DNA of 8,666 nucleotides. It comes from CAZOHN01 sp964579325 (GTDB taxonomy: Bacteria; Pseudomonadota; Alphaproteobacteria; Rhodobacterales; Rhodobacteraceae). Positions 1-6,733 of this stretch are shown here, piece after piece. How positions within the stretch are numbered: position 1 is the first letter of the stretch; the number at the start of each line of letters is the position of its first letter. The notes under the pieces are model-generated. The model was not told the DNA's origin, made no database searches, and worked only from the letters and a program-made list of their open reading frames with translations. The stretch covers positions 1-8,666 of the forward strand of contig CAZOHN010000152.1 in the NCBI GenBank assembly GCA_964579325.1, read 5' to 3'. A program made the translations under genes and the position numbers.

Positions 1-1
1 G

Positions 2-1045
2 CGGCCCTGGGACCAGCAATGGTCTCTCAGGATGCAGCAGGTGCTGGCCTACGAGACCGACCTGCTCGAATACGGCGACCTCTTCGACGGCAACCCCGCC
101 ATCGCGGCGAAGGTCGAGGAACTGAAGGAGGGCGCGCGGGCGGAACTCGCCCAGATCGACGCGATGGGCGGGGCGGTTCAGGCGAGCGAATACATGAAGT
201 CGCGGCTTGTGGAATCGAACGCTGCGCGGATCGCCCGGATCGAGACCGGCGAAACCACCGTCGTCGGCGTGAACCGCTTCCAGAACGGCGAGCCCTCGCC
301 GCTGACCGCCGGAGACGAGGCGATCATGGTGGCCGACCCCGAGGCCGAGGCCGATCAGGTCGCCCGCCTCATCGCCTGGCGCGCCGGGCGCGACGCCGCG
401 GCCGTCAAGCGTGCGCTGGCCGACCTGCGCGAGGCCGCGCTGACCGGCGCAAACGTGATGCCGGCGTCCATCGCCTGCGCCAAGGCCGGCGTCACCACCG
501 GCGAATGGGGCGAGGTCGTGCGCACCGCTTTCGGCCAGTATCGCGCGCCGACCGGCGTCAGCCGCAATCCCTCGAACCGGACCGAGGGCCTCGACGAGAT
601 CCGCGCCGCGGTGGATGCCGTGTCGAACCGGCTGGGCCGCCGCCTCAAGTTCCTCGTGGGCAAGCCCGGGCTCGACGGCCATTCCAACGGTGCCGAACAG
701 ATCGCCGCGCGCGCGCGCGACTGCGGCATGGACATCACCTACGAGGGCATCCGCCTCACGCCGGAGGAGATCGTAGCCCGTGCGGTCGAGGAGGAGGCCA
801 ACGTCGTCGGCCTGTCGATCCTGTCGGGAAGCCACATGCCGCTGGTCGCGGAACTGATGGAGCGGATGCGCGCGGCAGGGCTTTCCGCCCCTGTCGTGGT
901 GGGCGGGATCATCCCTGAGGACGATGCCAAGGCGCTTCGGGCAATGGGCGTTGCCCGCGTCTACACGCCCAAGGATTTCGAGCTCAATCGGATCATGGCC
1001 GATATCGTGGCACTCGCGGAACCGGCTGCGGTGGCGGCGGAATAG
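2..1045 (+). CDS. ecm: Ethylmalonyl-CoA mutase, C-terminal part (5' end outside window)
   Basis: The gene is open from the window edge; the frame gives RPWDQQWSLRMQQVLAYETD before the first internal Met, so the start lies upstream. About 347 residues are visible of an expected ~650. It is an adenosylcobalamin-dependent acyl-CoA mutase of the MeaA/Ecm type, which converts (2R)-ethylmalonyl-CoA to (2S)-methylsuccinyl-CoA in the ethylmalonyl-CoA pathway for acetyl-CoA assimilation. The visible part contains the end of the catalytic barrel and the C-terminal B12-binding domain. That domain shows the DxHxxG motif as DGHSNG (visible residues 225-230, His being the lower cobalt ligand), the SxL-type stretch GLSILSGSH (270-278) and the later GG turn (VVVGGIIP). 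The motif KPGLDGHSNGAEQIA is what points to Ecm rather than methylmalonyl-CoA mutase; this is from memory of the families, not a search. No intrinsic terminator follows the stop. Confidence 0.9.
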   Translation, partial: RPWDQQWSLRMQQVLAYETDLLEYGDLFDGNPAIAAKVEELKEGARAELAQIDAMGGAVQASEYMKSRLVESNAARIARIETGETTVVGVNRFQNGEPSPLTAGDEAIMVADPEAEADQVARLIAWRAGRDAAAVKRALADLREAALTGANVMPASIACAKAGVTTGEWGEVVRTAFGQYRAPTGVSRNPSNRTEGLDEIRAAVDAVSNRLGRRLKFLVGKPGLDGHSNGAEQIAARARDCGMDITYEGIRLTPEEIVARAVEEEANVVGLSILSGSHMPLVAELMERMRAAGLSAPVVVGGIIPEDDAKALRAMGVARVYTPKDFELNRIMADIVALAEPAAVAAE

Positions 1046-1070
1046 ACCGCCGCGCATCGGCTGGTTATGG

Positions 1071-1106
1071 CGCAATTCGTAGACTTCGCAAAAAAGGGGA
1101 ATTGCG
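1071..1106. repeat. 8-bp perfect inverted repeat upstream of the H-NS-like gene
   Basis: CGCAATTC (1071-1078) is mirrored exactly by GAATTGCG (1099-1106) across a 20-base spacer containing an A6 run. It lies in a locally AT-richer stretch between ecm and the H-NS-like gene. No T-tract follows the right arm, so it does not look like an intrinsic terminator. The right arm overlaps the -35 of a possible promoter, which would suit an operator. The function is inferred only. Confidence 0.45.
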
Positions 1107-1130
1107 GAGTTTGGATCCTTTGGCTATCCC
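1102..1130 (+). promoter_or_regulatory. Possible sigma-70 type promoter of the H-NS/deoD pair
   Basis: TTGCGG (1102-1107), a 17-base spacer and TATCCC (1125-1130) form a weak -35/-10 pair. Transcription would begin near 1137, giving a short leader with the strong AGGAGG ribosome site at 1140-1145, 8 bases before the ATG at 1154. The -35 is partly inside the inverted repeat at 1071-1106. The match is modest and alphaproteobacterial promoters vary, so this is tentative. Confidence 0.3.
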
Positions 1131-1153
1131 GATGGCCACAGGAGGACTAACAC

Positions 1154-1471
1154 ATGACAATCGACGTGAATGCGCTTTCTCGCCCCGAGCTTGAAAAGCT
1201 GAAATCCGACATCGAGAAGGCGCTTTCGAGCCTCGAGGCCCGCCGCAAGGCCGATGCCCGCAAGGCTGCAGAGCAGGCCGCACGCGAGTTCGGATTTTCG
1301 CTCGAGGAAGTTCTCGGCAAGGAAAAGGCCGGGCGCAGCGCATCGCAGGGCGCCGCGAAATACCGCAATCCGGCCGATCCGAAGAAGACCTGGACCGGCC
1401 GCGGGCGTCAGCCCGGCTGGATCAAGGACGGCCTCGCGGCGGGCAAGAAACTGGCCGACTTCGCCATCTGA
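1154..1471 (+). CDS. H-NS family nucleoid protein (HvrA-like)
   Basis: This 105-residue protein has the layout of short alphaproteobacterial H-NS proteins such as Rhodobacter HvrA. An N-terminal helical, charged segment (about residues 7-45, EKLKSDIEKALSSLEARRKA) should oligomerise. A lysine-rich linker leads to the C-terminal DNA-binding module at residues 70-90, with YRNP, TWTGRGRQP and W89; the RGR-containing loop inserts into the minor groove of AT-rich DNA in this family. The role is expected to be nucleoid organisation and silencing or modulation of AT-rich promoters; HvrA itself affects photosynthesis and nitrogen genes, but that specific role is not shown here. The start is fixed by AGGAGG at 1140-1145. 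The stop TGA overlaps the next ATG by one base (TGATG), so deoD is probably translated by coupling. An inverted repeat lies just upstream and could support autoregulation. Confidence 0.88.
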   Translation: MTIDVNALSRPELEKLKSDIEKALSSLEARRKADARKAAEQAAREFGFSLEEVLGKEKAGRSASQGAAKYRNPADPKKTWTGRGRQPGWIKDGLAAGKKLADFAI

Positions 1472-2175
1472 TGACCCCGCATATCGCCGCGAAGCCCGGG
1501 GAGATCGCGGAGACGGTTCTTCTCCCCGGCGATCCGCGCCGCGCGAAGTGGGCTGCCGAGACGTTTCTCGACAGCCCGCGCCTCGTGAATGAAGTTCGCG
1601 GAATGCTCGGATACACGGGCACCTGGAACGGGCATCCCGTCACCATTCACGGAAGCGGAATGGGGATGCCGTCGCTCTCCATTTACGCGAACGAGCTTAT
1701 CCGGTTCTACGGGGCCAGGACGCTCATCCGGATCGGGTCCTGCGGGGCAATGCAGGAAAGCGTGCGTGTCCGCGACATCGTGATCGCGATGACCGCCTCG
1801 ACCCTCTCCACGCCGTCGCGGGGCATCCTGCGCGAATTGTCCTTCGCGCCGGCCGCCGATTGGGGCCTGCTGCGGCGCGCGGCGGATGCGGCCACGGCAC
1901 AGGGCGCGCCGGTGCATGTGGGCGGCATCTATTCCTCGGATACCTTCTACGACGAACGCGAGGACCTCACCCGCGAACTCACCCGCCACGGGGTGCTTGC
2001 GGTCGAGATGGAAACCGCCGAGCTCTACATCCTCGCGGCCCGCCATGGCGTCCGCGCGCTGTCCATCCTCACCGTGTCGGACCACCTCGTCACGCGTGAG
2101 GAACTGCCGCCCGCGGACCGCGAGCGCAGCTTCGGCGCGATGGTGGAGGTTGCGCTGGCGTCCGCGTTCGGCTGA
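1471..2175 (+). CDS. deoD: Purine nucleoside phosphorylase, DeoD type
   Basis: This enzyme phosphorolyses purine (deoxy)nucleosides to free base and (deoxy)ribose-1-phosphate in cytosolic purine salvage. At 234 residues it is the usual length of the hexameric bacterial DeoD family. Active-site residues fall at the same numbers as in the E. coli enzyme: His4, Gly20 and Arg24 (LLPGDPRRAK), Arg43, Arg87 and Ser90 (IRIGSCGA) for phosphate and ribose, Glu179-Met180-Glu181 (VEMET) for ribose, and Ser203-Asp204 (TVSDH) with Arg217 for base protonation. All key residues are present, so it should be active. Its ATG overlaps the stop of the H-NS-like gene and no strong ribosome site is visible before it, which suggests translation by reinitiation. 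No other deo gene is adjacent. Confidence 0.94.
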   Translation: MTPHIAAKPGEIAETVLLPGDPRRAKWAAETFLDSPRLVNEVRGMLGYTGTWNGHPVTIHGSGMGMPSLSIYANELIRFYGARTLIRIGSCGAMQESVRVRDIVIAMTASTLSTPSRGILRELSFAPAADWGLLRRAADAATAQGAPVHVGGIYSSDTFYDEREDLTRELTRHGVLAVEMETAELYILAARHGVRALSILTVSDHLVTREELPPADRERSFGAMVEVALASAFG

Positions 2176-2186
2176 TCGCACGAACG

Positions 2187-2198
2187 CCAGCGCGCTGG
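2187..2198. terminator. 12-bp palindrome between convergent genes, weak terminator candidate
   Basis: CCAGCGCGCTGG is a perfect palindrome placed exactly between the deoD stop (2173-2175) and the stop of the minus-strand gene (2200-2202). It can fold as CCAG-CGCG-CTGG in transcripts from either side. There is no real T-tract (only TT on the plus side), so any role as a bidirectional terminator is doubtful. Confidence 0.25.
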
Positions 2199-2199
2199 T

Positions 2200-2892
2200 T
2201 CAGGCCGCCTTGCGCCGGCGCTTGCCGAAGGCCAGCAGGCCGCTGACACCGGACAGCAGCACCAGACCCGCCGCCGGCACCGGAACCGCGGCGATCTCGA
2301 TGGCCGCAAGGGCGGCATCGGGGACGCCCGACCGGTCGTTCGTCGTCCCGACCGTGAAGGTCAGCGAGGTGGTCAGGAACGACGGGAACGCCTTCGTCTC
2401 GGCATAGCCGGCAACGCCGGGATCGGTGCTCAGCCCGCCTTGCGAGGCAAAGAGGTTCACGATCTGGCCGTTCGAGCCGGTCATGATCGCCTGTTCCCCC
2501 TTGTCGCCCCCGGCCGTGCGGCGGAACAGGTCGATCACCGCGAAGCCGACGACGCGGACGGCCTTTTCGAACGTCACCGTGATCGACTGGGTGACGAACG
2601 GGCCACGCCCGATCTCGCTGTTGCCCACGCCATGCCCATCGGACTGGAACGCAAGTTGCGAGGCGATCGTGCCGGGTGCCTGGTCGATCGCGGCGAGATC
2701 GCCGTTGAAAGCCTCCGGGTTGCTCAGCTTGCCGCCGAAGGCCTTCACGGTGAAGCCGGTACCGCCGATGGTTCCGCCGCTGAGGACGGTTCCCGCAGGC
2801 GCGGCGGTGAAGTCGATCACTGCAGCGCTGGCCGCGGCAGCGTATCCAAGTGTCAGTGCAAGGGCGCTTGCGCCCAGGGTCAGTCGTGGCAT
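2200..2892 (-). CDS. Secreted protein with VPLPA-CTERM-like sorting tail
   Basis: The function is unknown. The 230-residue protein begins with a signal peptide (MPRLTLGASALALTLGYAAAASA, cleavage near residue 23). The body is rich in Gly, Thr, Val and Ser and probably beta-sheet. The last 28 residues are a sorting signal: VPVPA, then a hydrophobic segment (AGLVLLSGVSGLLAFG), then the basic tail KRRRKAA. This matches the VPLPA-CTERM arrangement common in Rhodobacteraceae, whose members are thought to be processed by an exosortase (XrtD type) and exported or surface-attached. The first residue of the motif's usual Leu is Val here. The ATG at 2892 is preferred because GAGAGGGA lies 8 bases upstream (2901-2908); an in-frame ATG at 2910 would add MRGNAP but has poorer spacing. 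No exosortase is in the window. A 111-base gap separates it from the amidase gene upstream, so it probably has its own promoter. Confidence 0.8.
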   Translation of the reverse strand: MPRLTLGASALALTLGYAAAASAAVIDFTAAPAGTVLSGGTIGGTGFTVKAFGGKLSNPEAFNGDLAAIDQAPGTIASQLAFQSDGHGVGNSEIGRGPFVTQSITVTFEKAVRVVGFAVIDLFRRTAGGDKGEQAIMTGSNGQIVNLFASQGGLSTDPGVAGYAETKAFPSFLTTSLTFTVGTTNDRSGVPDAALAAIEIAAVPVPAAGLVLLSGVSGLLAFGKRRRKAA

Positions 2893-2900
2893 CGGTGCAT

Positions 2901-2908
2901 TCCCTCTC
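2901..2908 (-). promoter_or_regulatory. Ribosome binding site deciding the start at 2892
   Basis: On the minus strand GAGAGGGA lies 8 bases before the ATG at 2892. It sits just inside the longer reading that starts at 2910, so it supports the shorter protein whose signal peptide begins directly with MPRLTL. Confidence 0.5.
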
Positions 2909-3003
2909 ATCCCAAAAGGAAGCCCCCCCTACCAGTGATCCTATGACAGAAATGCTGCAACCGCGAACAACCATGTGGAGAATGATGCGCGATCTCTTCC
3001 CGC

Positions 3004-4014
3004 TTAGCGGATTGCCGCCGGATGCAGCGCGGAAAACCGCCGTTGCCATGCCGGAAGGCGGTCGGTCTCTGCCGGGGCCGCCAGATACACCGCGCGGGCA
3101 ATGGCGCGGGCAAGGCAGGCGGCGGCGGCGTGGCCAAGGAGGAAGAGGTCGGCGTGGGGGTCGGTGAGGGGTCGCTCTCCGGTGGAGGCCGCGAACACGA
3201 GGTCGCCGTCGAGAAGCGTGTGCGACGGGATCAGCGCCCGCGCCATGCCGTCCTGCGCCGCGACGGCCACCCGCGTCGCCTCGGCCTGGGTAAGCCGCGC
3301 GTCGGTCGCGACGATGGCGATGGTCGTGGCCTCTCCCGCCGCCTTGGTTGGCGCGGGCTCCCAGCCGGGATCGAAGGCGCGGGGCGCGCCATGGGCGCCG
3401 AATTCGGCACCGAGTTCGAAGGGCGCGGCCCAGAACCGGCCTTCGGCATCCACCGGTGTCCCGAGTGCGTTCACCGCCACCAGGGCGCCGACCGTCACGC
3501 CGTTCGCGAGCATCGCAGAGGCCGAGCCGAGCCCGCCCTTGATCCCCCGGCAGGTCGCCCCGGTGCCTGCCCCTGCCGTGCCGAGGGCGAAGTCCTCGGC
3601 GGCTGCGACCAGCGCGGCGCGGCCGAGGGCCGGATAGGGGTTGGCGTCCCAGTCCTTCCGGCCGCCGTTCGTCAGGTCGAACAGGATCGCGGCGGGCACG
3701 ATGGGCACCCGCTGGTCCGCCACGGCGAACCCGCGTCCCGCCGCCCGGAGCGCATCGGCCACGCCCGACGCCGCCGCGAGACCGAGCGCCGAGCCGCCCG
3801 AGAGCACCAGCGCATCGACCTCCTGCACCAGCCGGTCGGGGGCGAGAAGGTCGGTCTCGCGCGTGCCCGGTGCCCCGCCCATGACGCTTACCGCGGCCAC
3901 GAAGGGGCGGTCGGCGGTGAGGACGGTCACGCCGGTGACGATGCCGTGGTCCTGCGCGTTGCCGACCCGCAGCCCGGCCACATCGGTGATCAGGTTGCGG
4001 GCACCCGGGTGCAT
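3004..4014 (-). CDS. P1-family (S58/DmpA-like) Ntn peptidase or amidase
   Basis: This 336-residue cytoplasmic protein belongs to the self-cleaving N-terminal-nucleophile family that includes the aminopeptidase DmpA, beta-peptidyl aminopeptidases and nylon-oligomer hydrolase NylC. Members hydrolyse amide bonds in short, often unusual, peptides or amides. Conserved stretches are DVAGLRVGNAQD (11-22), MGGAPGTRETDLL (45-57), LSGGSALGL (71-79), PIVPAAILFDLTNGG (104-118), GAGTGATCRGIKGGLGSA (148-165, with Lys159) and GALVAVNALG (176-185, with Asn182). The nucleophile region is GEATTIAIVATDA (227-239), with Thr230 the likely N-terminal nucleophile after autocleavage. By analogy with NylC (Asn/Thr cleavage) the preceding residue is usually Asn; here it is Ala229. 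There is no signal peptide. The ATG overlaps the cupin stop by one base (TGATG), so it is the third gene of the SDR-cupin-amidase operon. The substrate is unknown. Confidence 0.85.
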   Translation of the reverse strand: MHPGARNLITDVAGLRVGNAQDHGIVTGVTVLTADRPFVAAVSVMGGAPGTRETDLLAPDRLVQEVDALVLSGGSALGLAAASGVADALRAAGRGFAVADQRVPIVPAAILFDLTNGGRKDWDANPYPALGRAALVAAAEDFALGTAGAGTGATCRGIKGGLGSASAMLANGVTVGALVAVNALGTPVDAEGRFWAAPFELGAEFGAHGAPRAFDPGWEPAPTKAAGEATTIAIVATDARLTQAEATRVAVAAQDGMARALIPSHTLLDGDLVFAASTGERPLTDPHADLFLLGHAAAACLARAIARAVYLAAPAETDRLPAWQRRFSALHPAAIR

Positions 4015-4364
4015 CAGATGCGGGCCTTCGCGGCCGCGGTCGCGGCATCGCCGGTGTTCGGCGTGCCCTTCGGTTCGATCAGGAGCACCTTCGCCTCGGC
4101 CACGGCGCGCGGGCGGTGCCGCACCCCTTTCGGCACCACGAACAGGTCCCCCGGCCCCAGAACATGGGTCCGGTCCTCGACATCGAGCAGGACCTCGCCC
4201 TCGATCACGAGGAAGAAGTCGTCGGTGTCGGGATGGTCGTGAAAGGGGAACTCACCCTGGAACTTCACCACCATGATGTCGTTGCCGTTGTAGTCGGCCA
4301 CGACCTTCGGATCCCAGTGCGTGTCGAAAAGCGCCAGTTTCTTCGCGAGGTTCACGACTTCCAT
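4014..4364 (-). CDS. Small single-domain cupin protein
   Basis: This 116-residue protein is one beta-barrel cupin domain. Motif 1 is seen as HDHPDTDD (residues 42-49), giving metal ligands His42 and His44, with Asp48 or Asp49 where most cupins have Glu. Motif 2 is GDLFVVPKGVRH (72-83), giving His83. It probably binds a divalent metal and may be a small isomerase, hydrolase, dioxygenase or sensor; the sequence does not decide. The ATG at 4364 is chosen because GGGAGGG lies 7 bases upstream; a TTG at 4379 in the same frame lies inside that ribosome site and is unlikely. The gene is 28 bases after the SDR stop, and its own stop overlaps the amidase start, so the three genes are surely co-transcribed. 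The last 16 residues are an alanine-rich tail. Confidence 0.82.
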   Translation of the reverse strand: MEVVNLAKKLALFDTHWDPKVVADYNGNDIMVVKFQGEFPFHDHPDTDDFFLVIEGEVLLDVEDRTHVLGPGDLFVVPKGVRHRPRAVAEAKVLLIEPKGTPNTGDAATAAAKARI

Positions 4365-4370
4365 CCAGTT

Positions 4371-4378
4371 CCCTCCCA
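4371..4378 (-). promoter_or_regulatory. Ribosome binding site deciding the cupin start at 4364
   Basis: On the minus strand TGGGAGGG ends 7 bases before the ATG at 4364. It occupies the codons that an earlier TTG start would use, so the shorter protein is the real one. Confidence 0.6.
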
Positions 4379-4392
4379 AGGCGGAGCGCCGA

Positions 4393-5133
4393 TCAGATGC
4401 AGCGACCGCCGTCCACTTCCATCGCGACGCCGGTGATCATGCTGGCCTCGTCCGAGCAGAGGAAGCAGGCGGCGTTGCCCATGTCCTCTGGCGTCGAGAA
4501 CCGGCCCAGCGGAATCGTGGCGAGGAACTTCGCCCGCATCTCGGGCGTGTCCTCGCCCATGAAGCTGCGCAGGAGCGGCGTCTCGCCCGCCACCGGGCAG
4601 AGCGCGTTGACCCGCACGCCGAAGGGCGCGAGTTCCACCGCCATCGTCTTGGTGGCGGTGATCATCCAGCCCTTCGAGGCGTTGTACCAGTTGAGCCGGG
4701 GCCGGGGCGAGAGGCCCGCCGTCGAGGCGATGTTGAGGATCACGCCCGCACCGGCCGCCTTCATCGCGGGCACGAATTCGCGCGCGGTCAGGTAGACCGA
4801 CTTGGCGTTCACCGCGAGGACGCGGTCGAATTCCTCCTCGGTCACCTCCTCCATCGGCTTGGGCAGGTGGGTGATGCCGGCGTTGTTGACGAGGATATCG
4901 ACGCGCCCGAACTCATGCCGCGCTGCCGCCGCCATCGCCACGACCGAAGCCGTCTCGGCCACGTCGGCCACCAGGGCGATGCCGCCCACCTCGTCCGCCA
5001 CGGCCCGCGCCGCCGCGCGGTTGATATCGGCGACCATCACCCGCGCGCCTTCGGCCGCGAACCTGCGCGCGATGCCCGCGCCAAAGCCCGACCCCGCGCC
5101 CGTCACCACCGCCGCCTTGCCCGCAAGTCTCAT
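4393..5133 (-). CDS. Short-chain dehydrogenase/reductase (SDR), classical type
   Basis: This 246-residue protein is a classical SDR oxidoreductase acting on an alcohol or ketone in the cytoplasm. The Rossmann motif TGAGSGFG is at 11-18, Asp36 ends the second strand (VADINR), which favours NAD(H) over NADP(H), and ADV is at 56-58. NNAG is at 83-86 and the catalytic tetrad is Asn109, Ser137, Tyr150 and Lys154 (YNASK). The C-terminus has the usual family ending (GVAMEVDGGRCI). Length and motifs are complete. The start is supported by GGAGG 7 bases upstream of the ATG. It is the first gene of the SDR-cupin-amidase operon and is divergent from the solute-binding protein gene. The substrate is not readable from sequence; the family ranges from sugar to hydroxy-acid to 3-oxoacyl substrates. 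Confidence 0.9.
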   Translation of the reverse strand: MRLAGKAAVVTGAGSGFGAGIARRFAAEGARVMVADINRAAARAVADEVGGIALVADVAETASVVAMAAAARHEFGRVDILVNNAGITHLPKPMEEVTEEEFDRVLAVNAKSVYLTAREFVPAMKAAGAGVILNIASTAGLSPRPRLNWYNASKGWMITATKTMAVELAPFGVRVNALCPVAGETPLLRSFMGEDTPEMRAKFLATIPLGRFSTPEDMGNAACFLCSDEASMITGVAMEVDGGRCI

Positions 5134-5263
5134 TGCCTGCCCTCCACCTTGGCCGCGATCCTCCCCGCGAACCGGCGCCGCCGCAAGCCCTGCCGTTTCG
5201 CTGGATTCCCGGACCGCCGGCCTCTAGCATCGGGGCAACGAACCACAAGGGGGGAACCGACCC
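5134..5263. promoter_or_regulatory. Divergent intergenic region with promoters for both operons
   Basis: The 130 bases separate the minus-strand SDR operon from the plus-strand binding-protein operon, so both promoters should lie here. On the plus strand TGGATT (5202-5207), 17 bases and TAGCAT (5225-5230) is a weak candidate. The ribosome site for the binding protein is the G-run near 5250-5256. No clear operator palindrome and no regulator gene are visible nearby. Confidence 0.4.
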
Positions 5264-6733
5264 ATGCGCCTCAGCCTCGCCCTCGCGGCGGCCATCCTGT
5301 CCGCCGGTGCCGCCTTCGCACAAGCGAAGGACACCATCTCGCTCGGCATGGTGCTGGAGCCGCCGAACCTCGACCCCACCGCGGGCGCCGCGGCGGCCAT
5401 CGACGAGGTGGTCTATCTCAACATCTTCGAGGGGCTGACCCGGTTCAACGCCGACGGCTCCATCGCGCCGCTGCTGGCTGAAAGCTGGGAGGTGAGCGAG
5501 GACGGTCTGACATGGACCTTCAAGCTGCACGGTGGCGTGACCTTCCACGACGGCACGGCCTTCGATGCCGAGGACGTCAAGTTCTCGCTGGACCGGGCGC
5601 GGGCCGAGGATTCGGCCAATGCCCAGAAGGCGCTGTTCGCGGGCATCGCCGAGGTCACGGTGGTCGACCCGCTGACGGTGCAGATCACGCTTTCGGCGCC
5701 GAACGGCAACCTGCCGTTCAACCTCGCCTGGGGCGACGCGGTGATCGTGGCGCCGGAATCGGCCGAGGATGCCGAGACGAGGCCCATTGGCACCGGCCCC
5801 TTCACGCTTGCGCGCTGGGTGCAGGGCGACCGGGTGGAGATCGCGCGGAACCCGTCCTACTGGGGCGCGGCCCCGGCGCTGTCGGCCGCGACCTTCCGCT
5901 TCATCTCCGACCCAAACGCCGCCTTCGCCGCGATGATGGCCGGCGACGTCGACGCCTTCCCGAACTTCCCCGCCCCCGAGACGCTGTCGCAGTTCGAGGC
6001 CGACCCGCGCTTCCGCGTCAGGATCGTCTCGACCGAGGGCGAGACGATCCTGGCGATGAACAACGCGCGCCCGCCGCTCAACGACGTGAAGGTGCGGCAG
6101 GCGATTTCCCATGCGATCAACCGGCAGGAGATCATCGACGGCGCGATGTTCGGCTATGGCACGCCGATCGGCACCCATTTCGCGCCGCACAACCCCGACT
6201 ACGTCGACCTGACCGGCACCTCCGCCTACGACCCCGAGGCGTCGAAGGCGCTTCTGGCCGAGGCCGGCGCCGCGAACCTCAAGCTGCGGCTGGCGCTGCC
6301 GCCGCCGACCTATGCGCGGCGCGGCGGAGAGATCATCGCGGCGCAATTGCGCGCGGTGGGGATCGAGACCGAGATCGCCACCCTCGAATGGGCGCAGTGG
6401 CTGGAACAGGTGTTCAAGGGCAAGGACTTCGACCTGACCATCGTGAGCCACACCGAGCCAATGGACATCAATATCTACGCGAGGGCGGACTACTACTTCC
6501 AGTACGCCCGCCCTGAGTTCGTGGCGCTGATGGACGAGCTGAACGTCACCGTCGATCCCGCGGCCCGTTCGGGCCTGCTGCGCCAGGCGCAGGAGATGAT
6601 CGCGGCCGACCATGTGAACGGCTACCTGTTCCAGCTTGCCAAGACCGGCGTGGCGAACGCCAAGATCGAGGGCCTGTGGGAGAACTCGCCCACCCAGGCG
6701 AACGACCTCACGGGCGTGCGGTGGGTGGAGTGA
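5264..6733 (+). CDS. ABC transporter substrate-binding protein, family 5 (peptide/opine type)
   Basis: This 489-residue protein is a periplasmic receptor of the SBP_bac_5 family, whose members bind di/oligopeptides, opines, nickel chelates or sugars for an ABC importer. A Sec signal peptide (MRLSLALAAAILSAGAAFA, cleavage before Gln20) is followed by the mature domain beginning DTISLGMVLEPPNLDP. The family signature runs from about residue 69 to 110 (PLLAESWEVSEDGLTWTF, then FHDGTAFDAEDVKFSLDR). Further typical stretches are GTGPF and VRQAISHAINRQEI in the second half. Length is normal. A G-rich ribosome site precedes the ATG. No dpp/opp-type permease or ATPase genes follow, which is unusual: the next gene is a cupin_3 protein starting within the stop (GTGA overlap). 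The divergent amidase operon suggests a peptide-like or amide ligand, but this is inference. Confidence 0.92.
   Translation: MRLSLALAAAILSAGAAFAQAKDTISLGMVLEPPNLDPTAGAAAAIDEVVYLNIFEGLTRFNADGSIAPLLAESWEVSEDGLTWTFKLHGGVTFHDGTAFDAEDVKFSLDRARAEDSANAQKALFAGIAEVTVVDPLTVQITLSAPNGNLPFNLAWGDAVIVAPESAEDAETRPIGTGPFTLARWVQGDRVEIARNPSYWGAAPALSAATFRFISDPNAAFAAMMAGDVDAFPNFPAPETLSQFEADPRFRVRIVSTEGETILAMNNARPPLNDVKVRQAISHAINRQEIIDGAMFGYGTPIGTHFAPHNPDYVDLTGTSAYDPEASKALLAEAGAANLKLRLALPPPTYARRGGEIIAAQLRAVGIETEIATLEWAQWLEQVFKGKDFDLTIVSHTEPMDINIYARADYYFQYARPEFVALMDELNVTVDPAARSGLLRQAQEMIAADHVNGYLFQLAKTGVANAKIEGLWENSPTQANDLTGVRWVE

Noticed and set aside
19..918. Plus-strand open frame overlapping ecm in another frame
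   Set aside because: The Ecm frame carries the DGHSNG B12 motif and family sequence; the other frame gives an Arg-rich string without motifs.
1046..1153. Intrinsic terminator after ecm
   Set aside because: The only inverted repeat (1071-1106) has a 20-base loop and no T-run after the right arm.
3000..3010. Short palindrome CCGCTTAGCGG at the amidase stop as a terminator
   Set aside because: The stem is only 4-5 bp with almost no loop and no T-tract follows on the minus strand.
2090..4048. Very long open frame (about 650 codons) on the minus strand across several genes
   Set aside because: It is out of frame with the VPLPA-CTERM and amidase genes, which have clear family motifs, and its product is an Arg/Gly/Pro-rich low-complexity string typical of shadow frames in GC-rich DNA.
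4913..6613. Long open frame (566 codons) antisense to the binding-protein gene
   Set aside because: The opposite strand encodes a complete SBP_bac_5 protein with signal peptide; the antisense product shows no domain and is rich in Arg, Gly and His as expected of a shadow.
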